Counted from the first letter of the stretch, positions 27,647 to 37,679 are shown. The stretch is 43,807 bases of DNA from Acidobacteriota bacterium (GCA_021731165.1 JAKFXY010000020.1:4992-48798), one strand, 5' to 3'. Numbers and translations are program-made. The notes: generated from the sequence alone by a model not told the origin.

Positions 27647-29437
27647 GTGACAGGCGTGCTTTCCTCCCTCACGAACCGGATCTTCCTCGCGTGCACGCTG
27701 CTGGCGATGCTCTCGCTCGGCTTCGCGTTCTACTACATCAACGCGCGAGCCACGACGGAAGCGGAGGCCGAGTTGAGGCGTGGCCTCAATGAAGCGAGCA
27801 CCCTGGTGGATCAGAACCGCGTAAATCTGACCGAGACATTTACGCGCCTCACGCGACTCATCGCCGATCTTCCGAAGCTGAAAGCCGCGGTGGAGACCGG
27901 CGACGCTCCGACGGTGCAGCCACTTGCGGATGAATACCGCCAGGAGCTCGCCGCGGACGTCCTCGTGCTCGCGGGCCCGCGCGGGACGGTGCTGGGTGCC
28001 GCGGGTGCCGATCCTTCCGCCCTGCTGGCGCTCCTCCCCCGTCAACCGTCGTCGGAGGAGCTGGCACTGTTCTCCAGGCACCCGAAAGGCCTGCTGCAGA
28101 TCGTCAGCGTGCCGGTTCAGCTCGCGGGTGAACCACCGGAGATTCTCGGCCGCCTGACCGTCGGCTTCTTTCTCGACGACACGCTCGCGGCCCAGTTCAA
28201 GCGCCTGACCGGCAGCGAGATTGCGTTCGGGGTTGACGGCCGCATCCTCGCATCGACCCTGGCGCCAGAACTTCGTGACCGGCTCCGCCCGATGATGCAG
28301 TCGCGCGATGTCGCGTCGGTCACACTCGGCACGGAGGAGTTCCTCGGCGTCAGCCACCCGCTGCTACCCACCCCTCGGGCCGAGGCCGACGCGGACACGC
28401 CCATGGCACTCGTGCTCCGCTCTCGGACGGAGCGGCTGCGCTTTCTCAACACAATTCGCACCGGGCTGGCAGGCGTACTGGTCCTGACGCTCGTCCTCGC
28501 CACCATCGTGAGCTACGGCGTCGCCCGGACGGTCACCAAGCCTCTCAGCGCGGTGACCGGCGCCATGCGCGAGGTCGCTGCCACCGGCGACCTCACACGC
28601 AAGGTCTCCCTTCACAGCGGGCCGTGGGACGACGAGGACGCGCGGCTGTTGGCCTCGGCGTTCAATACGCTCACTGACTCGATTGCCCGTTTCCAGGCGG
28701 AGGCGGCGCACAAGGACCGGCTCTCGTCACTCGGCCGGCTGTCCACGGTGATTGCCCACGAGATCAGGAATCCGTTGATGATCATCACGACGTCGTTGGG
28801 CACCCTGCGTCAGGACGATGTCTCGGCGGCCGAACGGCGCGAAGCGGTGACGGACATCGCCGACGAGACCCGTCGTCTGAATCGAATCGTCGCGGAGGTG
28901 TTGGACTTCGCGAAGCCGATTACCTTCGAGCTGGCCGAGGCCAGCATCAACGACGTCTGCCGAGACTCGGCGGCGGCGGCGTGGGCGGGCGAAGCGAACT
29001 GCGGCGCACACCTCGATCTCGACGCCGCGCTGCCGGCCGCCGTCACGGACGCGGAACGGCTGCGAACGGCGCTCGTCAATATTCTCGCCAACGCTCGGAA
29101 TGCCGTGCACGCCGCGGAGAGCGCCGATATGCAGGCTCGCGGCGGCAGCCGGGCGGCGGCGGTGACGGAGCCGGCGGTCCGCGTCACGACGAAGCGGGAC
29201 GGCGACCGCGTGCGCCTGTCGATTCAGGACCGCGGCATCGGCATCACGCCCGAGGACCTCGTGCACATCTTCGACCCGTACTTCACGACGCGCCGCGCCG
29301 GGACCGGCCTCGGCCTGCCGATTGCCAAGAACATCATCGAAGGGCTTGGCGGCCATCTGGAGGTCACGAGCAGGCATGGCGAAGGCACGGAGATTCGCAT
29401 CGACCTGCCGTTGACGGCACGCGAGGCACACGCATGA
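27647..29437 (+). CDS. Sensor histidine kinase (periplasmic sensor, HAMP, HisKA, HATPase_c)
   Basis: Two TMs, HAMP (TVTKPLSAVTGAMREVAATGDL), H-box STVIAHEIRNPL, RDRGIGITPEDLVHIFDPYFTTRRAGTGLGLPIAKNIIEGLGG; GTG start. Confidence 0.94.
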   Translation: MTGVLSSLTNRIFLACTLLAMLSLGFAFYYINARATTEAEAELRRGLNEASTLVDQNRVNLTETFTRLTRLIADLPKLKAAVETGDAPTVQPLADEYRQELAADVLVLAGPRGTVLGAAGADPSALLALLPRQPSSEELALFSRHPKGLLQIVSVPVQLAGEPPEILGRLTVGFFLDDTLAAQFKRLTGSEIAFGVDGRILASTLAPELRDRLRPMMQSRDVASVTLGTEEFLGVSHPLLPTPRAEADADTPMALVLRSRTERLRFLNTIRTGLAGVLVLTLVLATIVSYGVARTVTKPLSAVTGAMREVAATGDLTRKVSLHSGPWDDEDARLLASAFNTLTDSIARFQAEAAHKDRLSSLGRLSTVIAHEIRNPLMIITTSLGTLRQDDVSAAERREAVTDIADETRRLNRIVAEVLDFAKPITFELAEASINDVCRDSAAAAWAGEANCGAHLDLDAALPAAVTDAERLRTALVNILANARNAVHAAESADMQARGGSRAAAVTEPAVRVTTKRDGDRVRLSIQDRGIGITPEDLVHIFDPYFTTRRAGTGLGLPIAKNIIEGLGGHLEVTSRHGEGTEIRIDLPLTAREAHA

Positions 29438-30801
29438 GCGCCATACGCGGCTCGATCCTGCTCACCGACGATGAAGAAAAGATCCTCAAGCGGCTCGGCC
29501 GGGCACTGAGGGACGACGGCCACGAAGTGATCGAAGCGGGGTCCGCCCGGGAAGCCCAGAAGCTGCTTGGGGAACGGCCGTTCGACCTCCTCGTGGTGGA
29601 CAACGTCATGCCGGGTATGACAGGGCTCGAGCTCATTCGCGACCTCGGGCTCACCATGTCTCCGTCCGAACGCCCGCAGGTGTTGATGATGACGGCCCAT
29701 GCCTCGGTGGAGAACGCCATCGAGGCCATGAAGCTCGGGGCGCTCGACTATCTCCAGAAGCCGTTCGAGGTGGAGGAGCTGCTCGTGGTGGTCCGCCATG
29801 CACTCGAACACCAGCGCCTGCGCACCGAGCGCCAGTACCTGATCAGCGAGCGCAACGCCGAGTTCAACCACTATGGCATCGTCGGCCGGAGCCGCGCGAT
29901 GGAGGAGGTCATCAAGCGCGCCGAGCTGGTCGCGCAGACCAAGAGCACCGTGCTCATCACCGGCGAAACAGGGACGGGCAAGGAAATGGTGGCCCGCGCC
30001 ATCCACCATCACAGCGCACAGCGCGATATGCCGCTCATCAAGGTGAACTGCGCGGCCATCCCGGACACGCTCCTCGAATCGGAGCTGTTCGGCCACGTCC
30101 GCGGCGCCTTCACCGGCGCCACGATGACCAAACGCGGCAAGTTCGCGCTGGCCGACGGCGGGTCCATCTTCCTCGATGAAATCGGGACGTTGACTACCGC
30201 GGTCCAATCGAAGCTGCTCCGGGTCCTGCAGGAGCGCGAGTTCGAGCCTCTCGGAGCGGAGCGGACGCAGCGCGTGGATGTACGCGTGATTGCCGCCACC
30301 AACCGCGACCTGAAACAGATGGTCGGCGACGGCCGGTTCCAGGAGGACCTGTACTATCGGCTCAATGTGATCCCCATCGTGATCCCGCCGCTCCGCGATC
30401 GCCGGGACGACATCCCAGTCCTCATCGAGCACTTCGTGGACAAGCACAAGGGCCGCACCGGCAAGCCGATCGAGCGCGTGGATGACGAGGTCATGCAGAT
30501 CCTGCAGCGGTACGAGTGGCCCGGCAACGTCAGGGAGCTGGAGAACACCATCGAGCGCGCCGTGGTGCTCGCCACCAGCGCCGTGCTGACGCCTCAGTCC
30601 GTGTCTCTGCTCGGTGCGACGTCGGCGCCGCCTCCGGGTCTGCCGTCGCTCCGGCTTCATCAGAACATCGAGTGGGTGGAGAAGGAGACGGTCCGCCGTT
30701 CGCTGGAACAGTCGGGGGGAGTCAAGAAGGAGGCCGCCGAGCTGATGGGGATCAGCCAGCGAGCGCTCAGTTACTACCTGAGCAAGTACCGCATCGATTA
30801 G
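29434..30801 (+). CDS. Sigma-54-dependent response regulator (NtrC family)
   Basis: Receiver (LLTDDEEKIL, DLLVVDNVMPGMTG), AAA+ GETGTGKEMVARAIH, GAFTGA loop, C-terminal Fis-type HTH; ATGA overlap with the kinase gene. Confidence 0.95.
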   Translation: MSAIRGSILLTDDEEKILKRLGRALRDDGHEVIEAGSAREAQKLLGERPFDLLVVDNVMPGMTGLELIRDLGLTMSPSERPQVLMMTAHASVENAIEAMKLGALDYLQKPFEVEELLVVVRHALEHQRLRTERQYLISERNAEFNHYGIVGRSRAMEEVIKRAELVAQTKSTVLITGETGTGKEMVARAIHHHSAQRDMPLIKVNCAAIPDTLLESELFGHVRGAFTGATMTKRGKFALADGGSIFLDEIGTLTTAVQSKLLRVLQEREFEPLGAERTQRVDVRVIAATNRDLKQMVGDGRFQEDLYYRLNVIPIVIPPLRDRRDDIPVLIEHFVDKHKGRTGKPIERVDDEVMQILQRYEWPGNVRELENTIERAVVLATSAVLTPQSVSLLGATSAPPPGLPSLRLHQNIEWVEKETVRRSLEQSGGVKKEAAELMGISQRALSYYLSKYRID

Positions 30802-30978
30802 GGTCAGGGCCAGACCTGTCGCCGCAGGGTGACAGTAACTTACCGATGGCGTCTGCGATTACCGGTCCTGTAACTCCGGTCCCGCCTCATCCCTACGATT
30901 TGCCCTCGTTTTCACGCGATTCTCCCCGCGGGTGGCAGGCATCGGGATTGCTAGGACATACCGAGGTCCGATTTCCAG

Positions 30979-31377
30979 ATGATGCCGCGCGCATGCTCCG
31001 TTGCCCTCACAGCCCTTGCGGTCGCGCAGGTGACCATGACCATGTCCTGGCCGAGTGTCGAAGCACGCCAGGCCGCTGAGCCGCGCGTGATTGAGGTGGT
31101 CGCGAAGAGGTACTCCTTCGAACCGGCGATCATCGAAGTCACAGAAGGCGAGCCCATTCGCCTCCTGGTCAAGTCGGGAGACGGGGTGCACGGGTTTCAA
31201 GTCAAGCAGTTCAAGATTGGCAAGGAGATCCCGCGCGGCACCGAAGCGGTCGTGATCGACTTCACGCCCAACGTGGCGGGCCGCTTCCCCATCCTCTGCT
31301 CGGAATACTGTGGAGACGGCCACGACGACATGAGGGGCACACTCGTGGTCGCGGCACGCGCGGTTCACACACCGTAG
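30979..31377 (+). CDS. Exported cupredoxin with CuA-type motif (COX2-like)
   Basis: CSEYCGDGHDDM (Cx3Cx3Hx2M) and N-terminal signal-like region; KRYSFEPAIIEVTEGEPIRLLVKSGDGVHGFQV. Confidence 0.85.
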   Translation: MMPRACSVALTALAVAQVTMTMSWPSVEARQAAEPRVIEVVAKRYSFEPAIIEVTEGEPIRLLVKSGDGVHGFQVKQFKIGKEIPRGTEAVVIDFTPNVAGRFPILCSEYCGDGHDDMRGTLVVAARAVHTP

Positions 31378-31389
31378 GAGAACCGATTG

Positions 31390-32262
31390 ATGCGGATACG
31401 TATGTTCATGATGGCGCTCGCCATCACCGCCGGGCTCGGGCCGGCGTACGCCGCCGGCGTTGAGAACGCCGGCGACCAGACGCCGACGGGGCAGCAAGCC
31501 GCACCCTCCGCGCCCCCGGATGACCCGGACTTGGACATCAATTCGCTCCAGCCGGAGTTCACCATCGTCAATCTGCCAACGACCCTGCGAATGCCCCGCA
31601 ACAAGTTGGCATTCCGGCTGACGCACCGTTTCGGCCGTCCGCTCGGCGCCGGGACTTTCGGCAACCTCGCCGCGGACCTCTTTGGCCTCGATACCGGCGC
31701 GCAGGTTGGCCTCGAGTTGCGCTACGGCCTCATGCGCGGGACACAACTCGGTATCCATCGCACGAGCGACCGAACAGTGGAACTCTTCGGGCAGCACGAC
31801 CTGTGGCGGCAGAGCGCGGGACATCCCGTGGGCCTCGGGATCAACGTCACCGTCGAGGGCATGAACAACTTCAAGGAAAGATACACCCCATCGCTTGGCC
31901 TCGCCTTGTCTCGCGAGATCAAGGGCGTCGGATCGGTGTACGCCGAACCGATGTGGGTAGGCAACGTCAACGTCTTCGAATCCTTCGTCAGCGGCGACGA
32001 CAACACGGTCTTGGTTGGACTCGGCGCCCGAATTCGCCTGCGACCCACCGTCTACTTCGTCGGTGAGTTCGCACCGCGGCTCGCGGGCTACGACGCCGGT
32101 GCGCACCACCGCTCAATCGGCATCGAGAAGCGCGCCGGCGGCCACTCGTTCCAGCTCAACTTCTCCAACGGTACCGGGTCCACGATCGGGCAACTCGCGC
32201 GCGGCGGCACCGGGAGCGACGACTGGTACATCGGATTCAACATCTCCAGGAAGTTCTTCTGA
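31390..32262 (+). CDS. DUF5777-like beta-barrel protein
   Basis: Signal peptide; FTIVNLPTTLRMPRNKLAFRLTHRFGRPL; amphipathic strands, C-terminal F (NISRKFF). Confidence 0.75.
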   Translation: MRIRMFMMALAITAGLGPAYAAGVENAGDQTPTGQQAAPSAPPDDPDLDINSLQPEFTIVNLPTTLRMPRNKLAFRLTHRFGRPLGAGTFGNLAADLFGLDTGAQVGLELRYGLMRGTQLGIHRTSDRTVELFGQHDLWRQSAGHPVGLGINVTVEGMNNFKERYTPSLGLALSREIKGVGSVYAEPMWVGNVNVFESFVSGDDNTVLVGLGARIRLRPTVYFVGEFAPRLAGYDAGAHHRSIGIEKRAGGHSFQLNFSNGTGSTIGQLARGGTGSDDWYIGFNISRKFF

Positions 32263-32675
32263 TGCGGGTACACACGCTCTGGTTCCCAACCCTGATCCTG
32301 GCTGCCACGCTGGCCGCGGCCACCTGCGGCGGCAGCTCGTCGCCGACGACGCCGTCACCGTCGCCCGCGCCTGCACCATCGCCGGCTCCGTCCACGAACA
32401 CGATTACGATCTCCGCGAGCGGCGTGTCGCCGAAGACGATCACCGTGCCGCCAGGGACGCGCGTGACGTTCGTCAACAACAGCAACTCGCCGCATGACAT
32501 GAGCTCGGACCCTCATCCGGAGCACACCGACTGCCCCGAGATCAATCAGGTGGGGTTCATCTCGGCTGGTCAAACGAAGCTGACGGGCAACCTCAACACG
32601 CCGCGTACGTGCGGCTACCACGATCACAATCAGCCCTCCAACACATCGCTCCAGGGATCGATAGTGATTCAGTAG
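32262..32675 (+). CDS. Cupredoxin domain lipoprotein with Pro/Ser linker
   Basis: Signal + CGGSSSPTTPSPSPAPAPSPAPST linker; ITISASGVSPKTITVPPGTRVTFVNNSNSPHDMSSDPH...RTCGYHDH; start overlaps the previous stop (TGATG). Confidence 0.8.
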   Translation: MRVHTLWFPTLILAATLAAATCGGSSSPTTPSPSPAPAPSPAPSTNTITISASGVSPKTITVPPGTRVTFVNNSNSPHDMSSDPHPEHTDCPEINQVGFISAGQTKLTGNLNTPRTCGYHDHNQPSNTSLQGSIVIQ

Positions 32676-32713
32676 ACCCTGGGCAGTGATCGATTGGCGA
32701 AACTCGATGTACA

Positions 32714-33106
32714 TTGATTCGTCGCCGTCAGTCGATCACGAGCTGGCTTGCGACGCTTCTCGTGACTGACGACAACCCGCCTTCAACCCTCCGAATTCCC
32801 GTGGCCGTCCTTCTCGGCCTCGCGGCGCCACCCATCGGCCTGCTGGCCTGGATCGCGTTGAGCGGCTCGCGCCGGAACGACTACCTGCGCTCACCGTGGG
32901 TTCGGACGGGCATGGCTCTCGGCATTGCCAGCGCGCTCCCCCTCCTCACCGTCGCCGGCGCGGCGGGACTGGGCCTCTGGCCTGATCCGAATCCCAATCC
33001 GATCGGCCTCGGGCTCCTGCTGTTCGCGGGCGGCGGCGTGGCGACGGTACTCATCGCGGCGGGGATCGTCCTCATCGGCAAGGGCGAACCGCGCACTCGA
33101 GAGTAG
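32714..33106 (+). CDS. Small multi-TM hypothetical membrane protein
   Basis: 130 aa with about three hydrophobic segments; TTG start. Confidence 0.5.
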   Translation: MIRRRQSITSWLATLLVTDDNPPSTLRIPVAVLLGLAAPPIGLLAWIALSGSRRNDYLRSPWVRTGMALGIASALPLLTVAGAAGLGLWPDPNPNPIGLGLLLFAGGGVATVLIAAGIVLIGKGEPRTRE

Positions 33107-33180
33107 CGATCCACGACGATGCAGAGCTGGCGAGCCGTGCTCTCCCGCGAGTCGTCCACGTCAATTACACTAGGTACTAT

Positions 33181-34099
33181 CGTGCCTCTCGACGCGCCTC
33201 TGACCTTCATCGGACCCAAGACCCCCAAGCCGGAATGGCTGAAAGTTCGAGCACCTGGGTCGGAGAACTTTCTCCGGCTCAAGGGAATCATGAAGGATCT
33301 GCGGCTCAATACCGTGTGCGAGGAGGCCCGCTGCCCGAACATCGGGGAGTGCTGGCATCAGGGCACGGCCACGTTCATGATCCTCGGTGAGATCTGCACG
33401 AGGGCATGTGCGTATTGCGCCGTCAGCCACGGCAGACCGAACGAGCTCGACGTCGCCGAGCCGGCCCGCGTGGCGAGCGCCATCGAGGCGATGGCGCTGA
33501 AACACGCCGTGATTACCTCCGTCGATCGCGACGACCTGGCCGACGGCGGCGCCTCGATTTTCGCGGACACAATCCGACAGACCCGGGCGCGCGTTCCTGG
33601 CTGCCGCATCGAAGTGCTCATCCCGGATTTTCAGGGACACGAGGCGTCGCTGCGCACGGTGCTCGACTCCGGCCCCGACGTGCTGAACCACAACATCGAG
33701 ACCGTGCCCCGCCTCTATCGGATGGCGCGATCCGGCGGTCGCTATCCGCGATCGCTGGAGCTCCTCGATCGGTCGCGCCACTATGCTCCCGCCATCGCCA
33801 CGAAGACGGGCATCATGGTCGGGCTCGGCGAGGAGATCGACGAGGTGATGACGGTGTTCGACGATCTCCGCGGCGTCGGCGTGTCGATCCTGACGATTGG
33901 GCAGTACCTCAGGCCGACCCCGGCGCACGCGCCGATGGCGCGCTATTACCACCCCACGGAGTTCGCCCACCTGAAATCGGAAGCACTCGCCCGCGGCTTC
34001 GTACACGTGGAATCAGGTCCGCTCGTCCGCAGCTCGTACCATGCGAGCGAGCAGGCGGACGCCTACGACGCCCGGCAGCAAGCAGACGACACGGCCTAA
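33181..34099 (+). CDS. lipA: Lipoyl synthase
   Basis: CEEARCPNIGECW, TFMILGEICTRACAYCAVSHGRP, DVLNHNIETVPRLY, KTGIMVGLGE, GQYLRPT; GTG 33181 (VPLDAPLTF) or ATG 33119. Confidence 0.96.
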
Positions 34100-34111
34100 G
34101 CGCCGCCAGTC

Positions 34112-34852
34112 CTACTTCGCCATCCGCAGGATGCGTGTAATCGGATCGTAGAACCGGCTGACCACCCGTTCCTTGAGCGGGATGATGGCGTTGTCGGTGA
34201 TGTGGATGTGCTCGGGACACACCGTCGTGCAGCACTTCGTGATGTTGCAGTAGCCGATGCCGTGCTCGTTCTTGAGGTCCGGCACGCGGTCCTCGGTGTC
34301 GAGCGGGTTCATCTCGAGGTTGGCCGCGTAGACGAGGAAGCGCGGGCCGATGAACTCGTCGTGCTTGTTGTGGTCGCGCAGCACGTGACAGACGTCCTGG
34401 CACAGGAAGCACTCGATGCACTTCCGGAACTCCTGGACTCGATCCACGTCGCGCTGCGCCATCCGCCACGTGCCATCCGGTGCGTCGGGCTTTCGCGGCA
34501 GGAACTTCTTGATGGTCTTCTTCACGCGGAAGTTCCAGGAGACGTCCGTGACGAGATCCTTGATCGGCGGAAAGGCGCGCATCGGCTCGACGGTGATCGG
34601 CTCCCAGAGGTTCAACTGGCTCATGCGCGTCATGCACATCAGGCGCGGCTTGCCGTTGATCTCCGCCGAACAGGACCCGCACTTGCCGGCCTTGCAGTTC
34701 CAACGGACCGCGAGATCGTTGGCTTGCTCGGCCTGAATCTTGTGCACGACGTCCAGCACGACCATCCCCTCCGTCACCTCGGTGTGGAAGGTCTGGAACG
34801 TGCCGTCACCGCCCTCGTGCGTGCGCCAGATCTTGAATGTCGCTTTCGCCAT
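34112..34852 (-). CDS. sdhB: Succinate dehydrogenase / fumarate reductase iron-sulfur subunit
   Basis: CKAGKCGSCSAEINGKPRLMC, KCIECFLCQDVCHVL, CNITKCCTTVCPEHI. Confidence 0.94.
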   Translation of the reverse strand: MAKATFKIWRTHEGGDGTFQTFHTEVTEGMVVLDVVHKIQAEQANDLAVRWNCKAGKCGSCSAEINGKPRLMCMTRMSQLNLWEPITVEPMRAFPPIKDLVTDVSWNFRVKKTIKKFLPRKPDAPDGTWRMAQRDVDRVQEFRKCIECFLCQDVCHVLRDHNKHDEFIGPRFLVYAANLEMNPLDTEDRVPDLKNEHGIGYCNITKCCTTVCPEHIHITDNAIIPLKERVVSRFYDPITRILRMAK

Positions 34853-34962
34853 TTAGTGGAGATTCTCCTCGAAACAAATAGCGGGCCGCTCCGTTGTCAC
34901 AGCCCGATGGATCGCGCTTGGCGGTTGGTTGTCATCCCACCCCCAGCAGTGCGACCGGCCCA

Positions 34963-36780
34963 CTAAGTCTTCTGCTCCTCGATAACGGCTTTGAGGTGGT
35001 CCGGTATCGGAGGCAATGGCGCCCGCGACACCTGCACGGACCCGCCAGGGCCCTGCTTGGTCATGACGTTGAAGGTGGCGAATTCCGGGAGCTTCTCCGG
35101 GTAGTCCTCGCGGAAATGGCCGCCACGGCTTTCCTTCCGCTCGATCGCCGAGAGCGCCACCGCTTCAGACACCGCCAGCAGGTTGCGCAGGTCCAGCGCC
35201 GTGTGCCAACCGGAGTGGTACTCACGGTGGCCCGTGACGCCGACGCGCGACGCGCGCGCCTTGAACGTCTGGATCCGCTTCACCGCCTCCTGCATTTCGT
35301 CCTCGAGCCGTACGATGCCGACCAGCGCCTGCATCGACTCCTGGAGATCGGCCTGAACGGTATAAGGATTCTCGCCCGCCTCGCCGCGATCGAACGGCGC
35401 GAGCGCCTCCTCGATCGCGCGATCCACGGCGGCATCATCCACGCGCGCCTGGCCGTTCTCGCGCGAGAACGTGGCCGCGTACTCACCGGCGCGCTTGCCG
35501 AACACGATCAGATCGGAGAGCGAGTTGCCGCCAAGGCGATTCGCACCGTTGATGCCGGAAGCGCACTCACCGGCGGCAAAGAGGCCAGGGATGCTCGACA
35601 TTTGCGAGTCGCCGTCCACGCGGATGCCGCCCATCACGTAGTGAGTCGTCGGACCGACTTCCATCGGCTCCTTCGTGATGTCGAGGTCGGCGAGCTCCTT
35701 GAACTGGTGGTACATGCTCGGAAGCTTGCGCTTGATGTGCTCCTCGGCGTTCCCCACCTTCTCCTTGATCCACGCGATATCGAGGTAGACGCCGCCGTGT
35801 GGAGAGCCACGCCCGGCCTTCACCTCGCGGTTGATGCAGCGCGCCACGTGGTCGCGCGTCAGCAGCTCGGGCGGACGGCGGGCGCTCTTGTCGTGTTGCA
35901 CGTAGCGCCAGCCCTCCTCGGGATCGGAGGCCGTCTGCGGCTTGTAGTTGTCGGGGATGTCGTCGAACATGAAGCGGCGCCCTTCGCTGTTCTTCAGGAT
36001 GCCTCCCTCACCGCGCACGCCCTCGGTGACGAGAATCCCCTTCACGCTCGGCGGCCAGACCATCCCGGTGGGATGGAACTGGATGAACTCCATGTCGATG
36101 AGCTCGGCGCCGGCGCGGTAGGCCAGTGCATGACCATCGCCGGTGCCCTCCCAGCTGTTGCTCGTGACCTTGTAGGCACGGCCGATGCCGCCGGTCGCCA
36201 GAATCACCGCCTTGGCGGAGAAAACGTGAAAGCGCCCGCGCTCGCGGTCGTAGGCCACCACGCCGGCGGCCCGACCGCCATCGAGCAGCAGCTCGATGAC
36301 CGTGTGCTCCATGTGCACCGTCACGCCCAGGTAGGTCGTGTGATCCTGGAGCGTGCGAATCAGCTCCAGACCGGTGCGATCGCCTACGTGCGCCAGCCTC
36401 GGATAGCGGTGACCGCCGAAGTTGCGCTGGTTGATGCGGCCATCCGGGGTCCGGTCGAAGACCGCGCCCCACCCCTCGAGCTCCCGCACACGATCGGGCG
36501 CCTCCTTGGCGTGCAGCTCCGCCATCCGCCAGTTATTGACGTACTGGCCTCCGCGCATCGTGTCGGCAAAATGCACTTTCCAGCTGTCGCGGTCGTCGTT
36601 GTGGGCCATGGCCGCGGCCATGCCCCCTTCCGCCATGACCGTATGCGCCTTGCCGAGCAGCGACTTGCAGATGAGCCCCACCGACACGCCGGCATTGGCC
36701 GCCTCGATGGCCGCGCGCAGCCCCGCGCCACCGGCCCCGATCACGAGCACGTCGTAGCTGTAGGTCGAGTAGGCGGCCAT
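34963..36780 (-). CDS. sdhA: Succinate dehydrogenase / fumarate reductase flavoprotein subunit
   Basis: YDVLVIGAGGAGLRAAIEAANAG, MAEGGMAAAM, GGIRVDGDSQMSSIPGLFAAGECASGINGANRLGGNSL; start 36780 (MAAYSTYSYD). Confidence 0.95.
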   Translation of the reverse strand: MAAYSTYSYDVLVIGAGGAGLRAAIEAANAGVSVGLICKSLLGKAHTVMAEGGMAAAMAHNDDRDSWKVHFADTMRGGQYVNNWRMAELHAKEAPDRVRELEGWGAVFDRTPDGRINQRNFGGHRYPRLAHVGDRTGLELIRTLQDHTTYLGVTVHMEHTVIELLLDGGRAAGVVAYDRERGRFHVFSAKAVILATGGIGRAYKVTSNSWEGTGDGHALAYRAGAELIDMEFIQFHPTGMVWPPSVKGILVTEGVRGEGGILKNSEGRRFMFDDIPDNYKPQTASDPEEGWRYVQHDKSARRPPELLTRDHVARCINREVKAGRGSPHGGVYLDIAWIKEKVGNAEEHIKRKLPSMYHQFKELADLDITKEPMEVGPTTHYVMGGIRVDGDSQMSSIPGLFAAGECASGINGANRLGGNSLSDLIVFGKRAGEYAATFSRENGQARVDDAAVDRAIEEALAPFDRGEAGENPYTVQADLQESMQALVGIVRLEDEMQEAVKRIQTFKARASRVGVTGHREYHSGWHTALDLRNLLAVSEAVALSAIERKESRGGHFREDYPEKLPEFATFNVMTKQGPGGSVQVSRAPLPPIPDHLKAVIEEQKT

Positions 36781-37583
36781 CAGAGGATCCTCAGGTCCGT
36801 GAAGATCCCCATCGAGCAGCAACGGATATAGATATCCGAGAAGCCGACGGAGAAGAGGCTGCACCAGGCAAACAACTGGTGCCTGTGGTTGAGGGCCGTC
36901 GAGCAGGCATACGCCTTGTCGCAGACCGGATGCTTCGAGACCTCGTCGAACACGCCGCCGACGACATGGCGCATGACGTGGCAACCGAGCGTGTAGGAGC
37001 TCAGGAGGACGACGTTGACGGCGAGGATGAGCGTGCCGACGCCGATGCCGAATACTTCCTCGCCGGTGGCCGGATCGAGAAACCACATCGCCTTCCACAC
37101 GTCGTACGAGAGCAGGAAGAGGAAGATGACCGCGATCCACATGAAGTAGCGGTGCGCGTTGTGCAGAATCAGGGGGAACCACTGCTCACCCCAGTAGCTC
37201 TTGCGCGGCTCACCGACGGCGCACGAGACCGGATCCCCCCAGAACGCCTTGTAGTACGCGCCGCGGTAGTAATAACAGGTGAAGCGAAAGAGACCCGGGA
37301 ACGGGAGAATCAGGAGCGCCGGGGAGAACGGCGCCAATGACGGCCACCATGCGGGCTTCGGGCCGAACCATGCGTGCGGCGAATCGCCCCAGATCTCCGG
37401 CGCGTAGAACGGCGACAGGTAGGGACCGAATGCGTAGTGCTCGCCCTGGAACGCCGCCCACGTCGAGTAGACGACGAATGCGCCCAGCCCGATGAAGACG
37501 ACGATCGGCGTCACCCACCAGGCGTCGCGCCGGTTCGTCTCACCGAAACCACGCGGCACCACCCTCACCGGAATCGCTTCCAT
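36780..37583 (-). CDS. Succinate dehydrogenase membrane anchor (single-gene type)
   Basis: 267 aa with 5-6 hydrophobic segments and conserved His (HNAHRYFMW, GCHVMRHVV), abutting sdhA. Confidence 0.75.
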   Translation of the reverse strand: MEAIPVRVVPRGFGETNRRDAWWVTPIVVFIGLGAFVVYSTWAAFQGEHYAFGPYLSPFYAPEIWGDSPHAWFGPKPAWWPSLAPFSPALLILPFPGLFRFTCYYYRGAYYKAFWGDPVSCAVGEPRKSYWGEQWFPLILHNAHRYFMWIAVIFLFLLSYDVWKAMWFLDPATGEEVFGIGVGTLILAVNVVLLSSYTLGCHVMRHVVGGVFDEVSKHPVCDKAYACSTALNHRHQLFAWCSLFSVGFSDIYIRCCSMGIFTDLRIL

Positions 37584-37679
37584 ATACCTCCGAGATGGAA
37601 AGACTGATTGAGCCAACCTCGTACGATATAGGGGGACTCGCGCAGAATCAAGGCCGGAGCAGCTCCAGCGCTCTCGGCG

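Noticed and set aside
27140-28357. N-terminal extension of the 915-aa minus-strand ORF
   Set aside because: Runs antisense through the histidine kinase 5' region and across the ferredoxin gene; a signal-peptide-like start exists at 27139.
30932-30951. Possible sigma-54 -24/-12 promoter (TGGCAGG...TTGCT) upstream of the cupredoxin operon
   Set aside because: The GG-to-GC spacing is 4 nt longer than the canonical element, so it does not fit sigma-54 geometry.
34894-36831. 645-aa plus-strand ORF antisense to sdhA
   Set aside because: Low-complexity Arg/His/Leu-rich translation typical of antisense frames in high-GC genes; the minus-strand frame is clearly SdhA.
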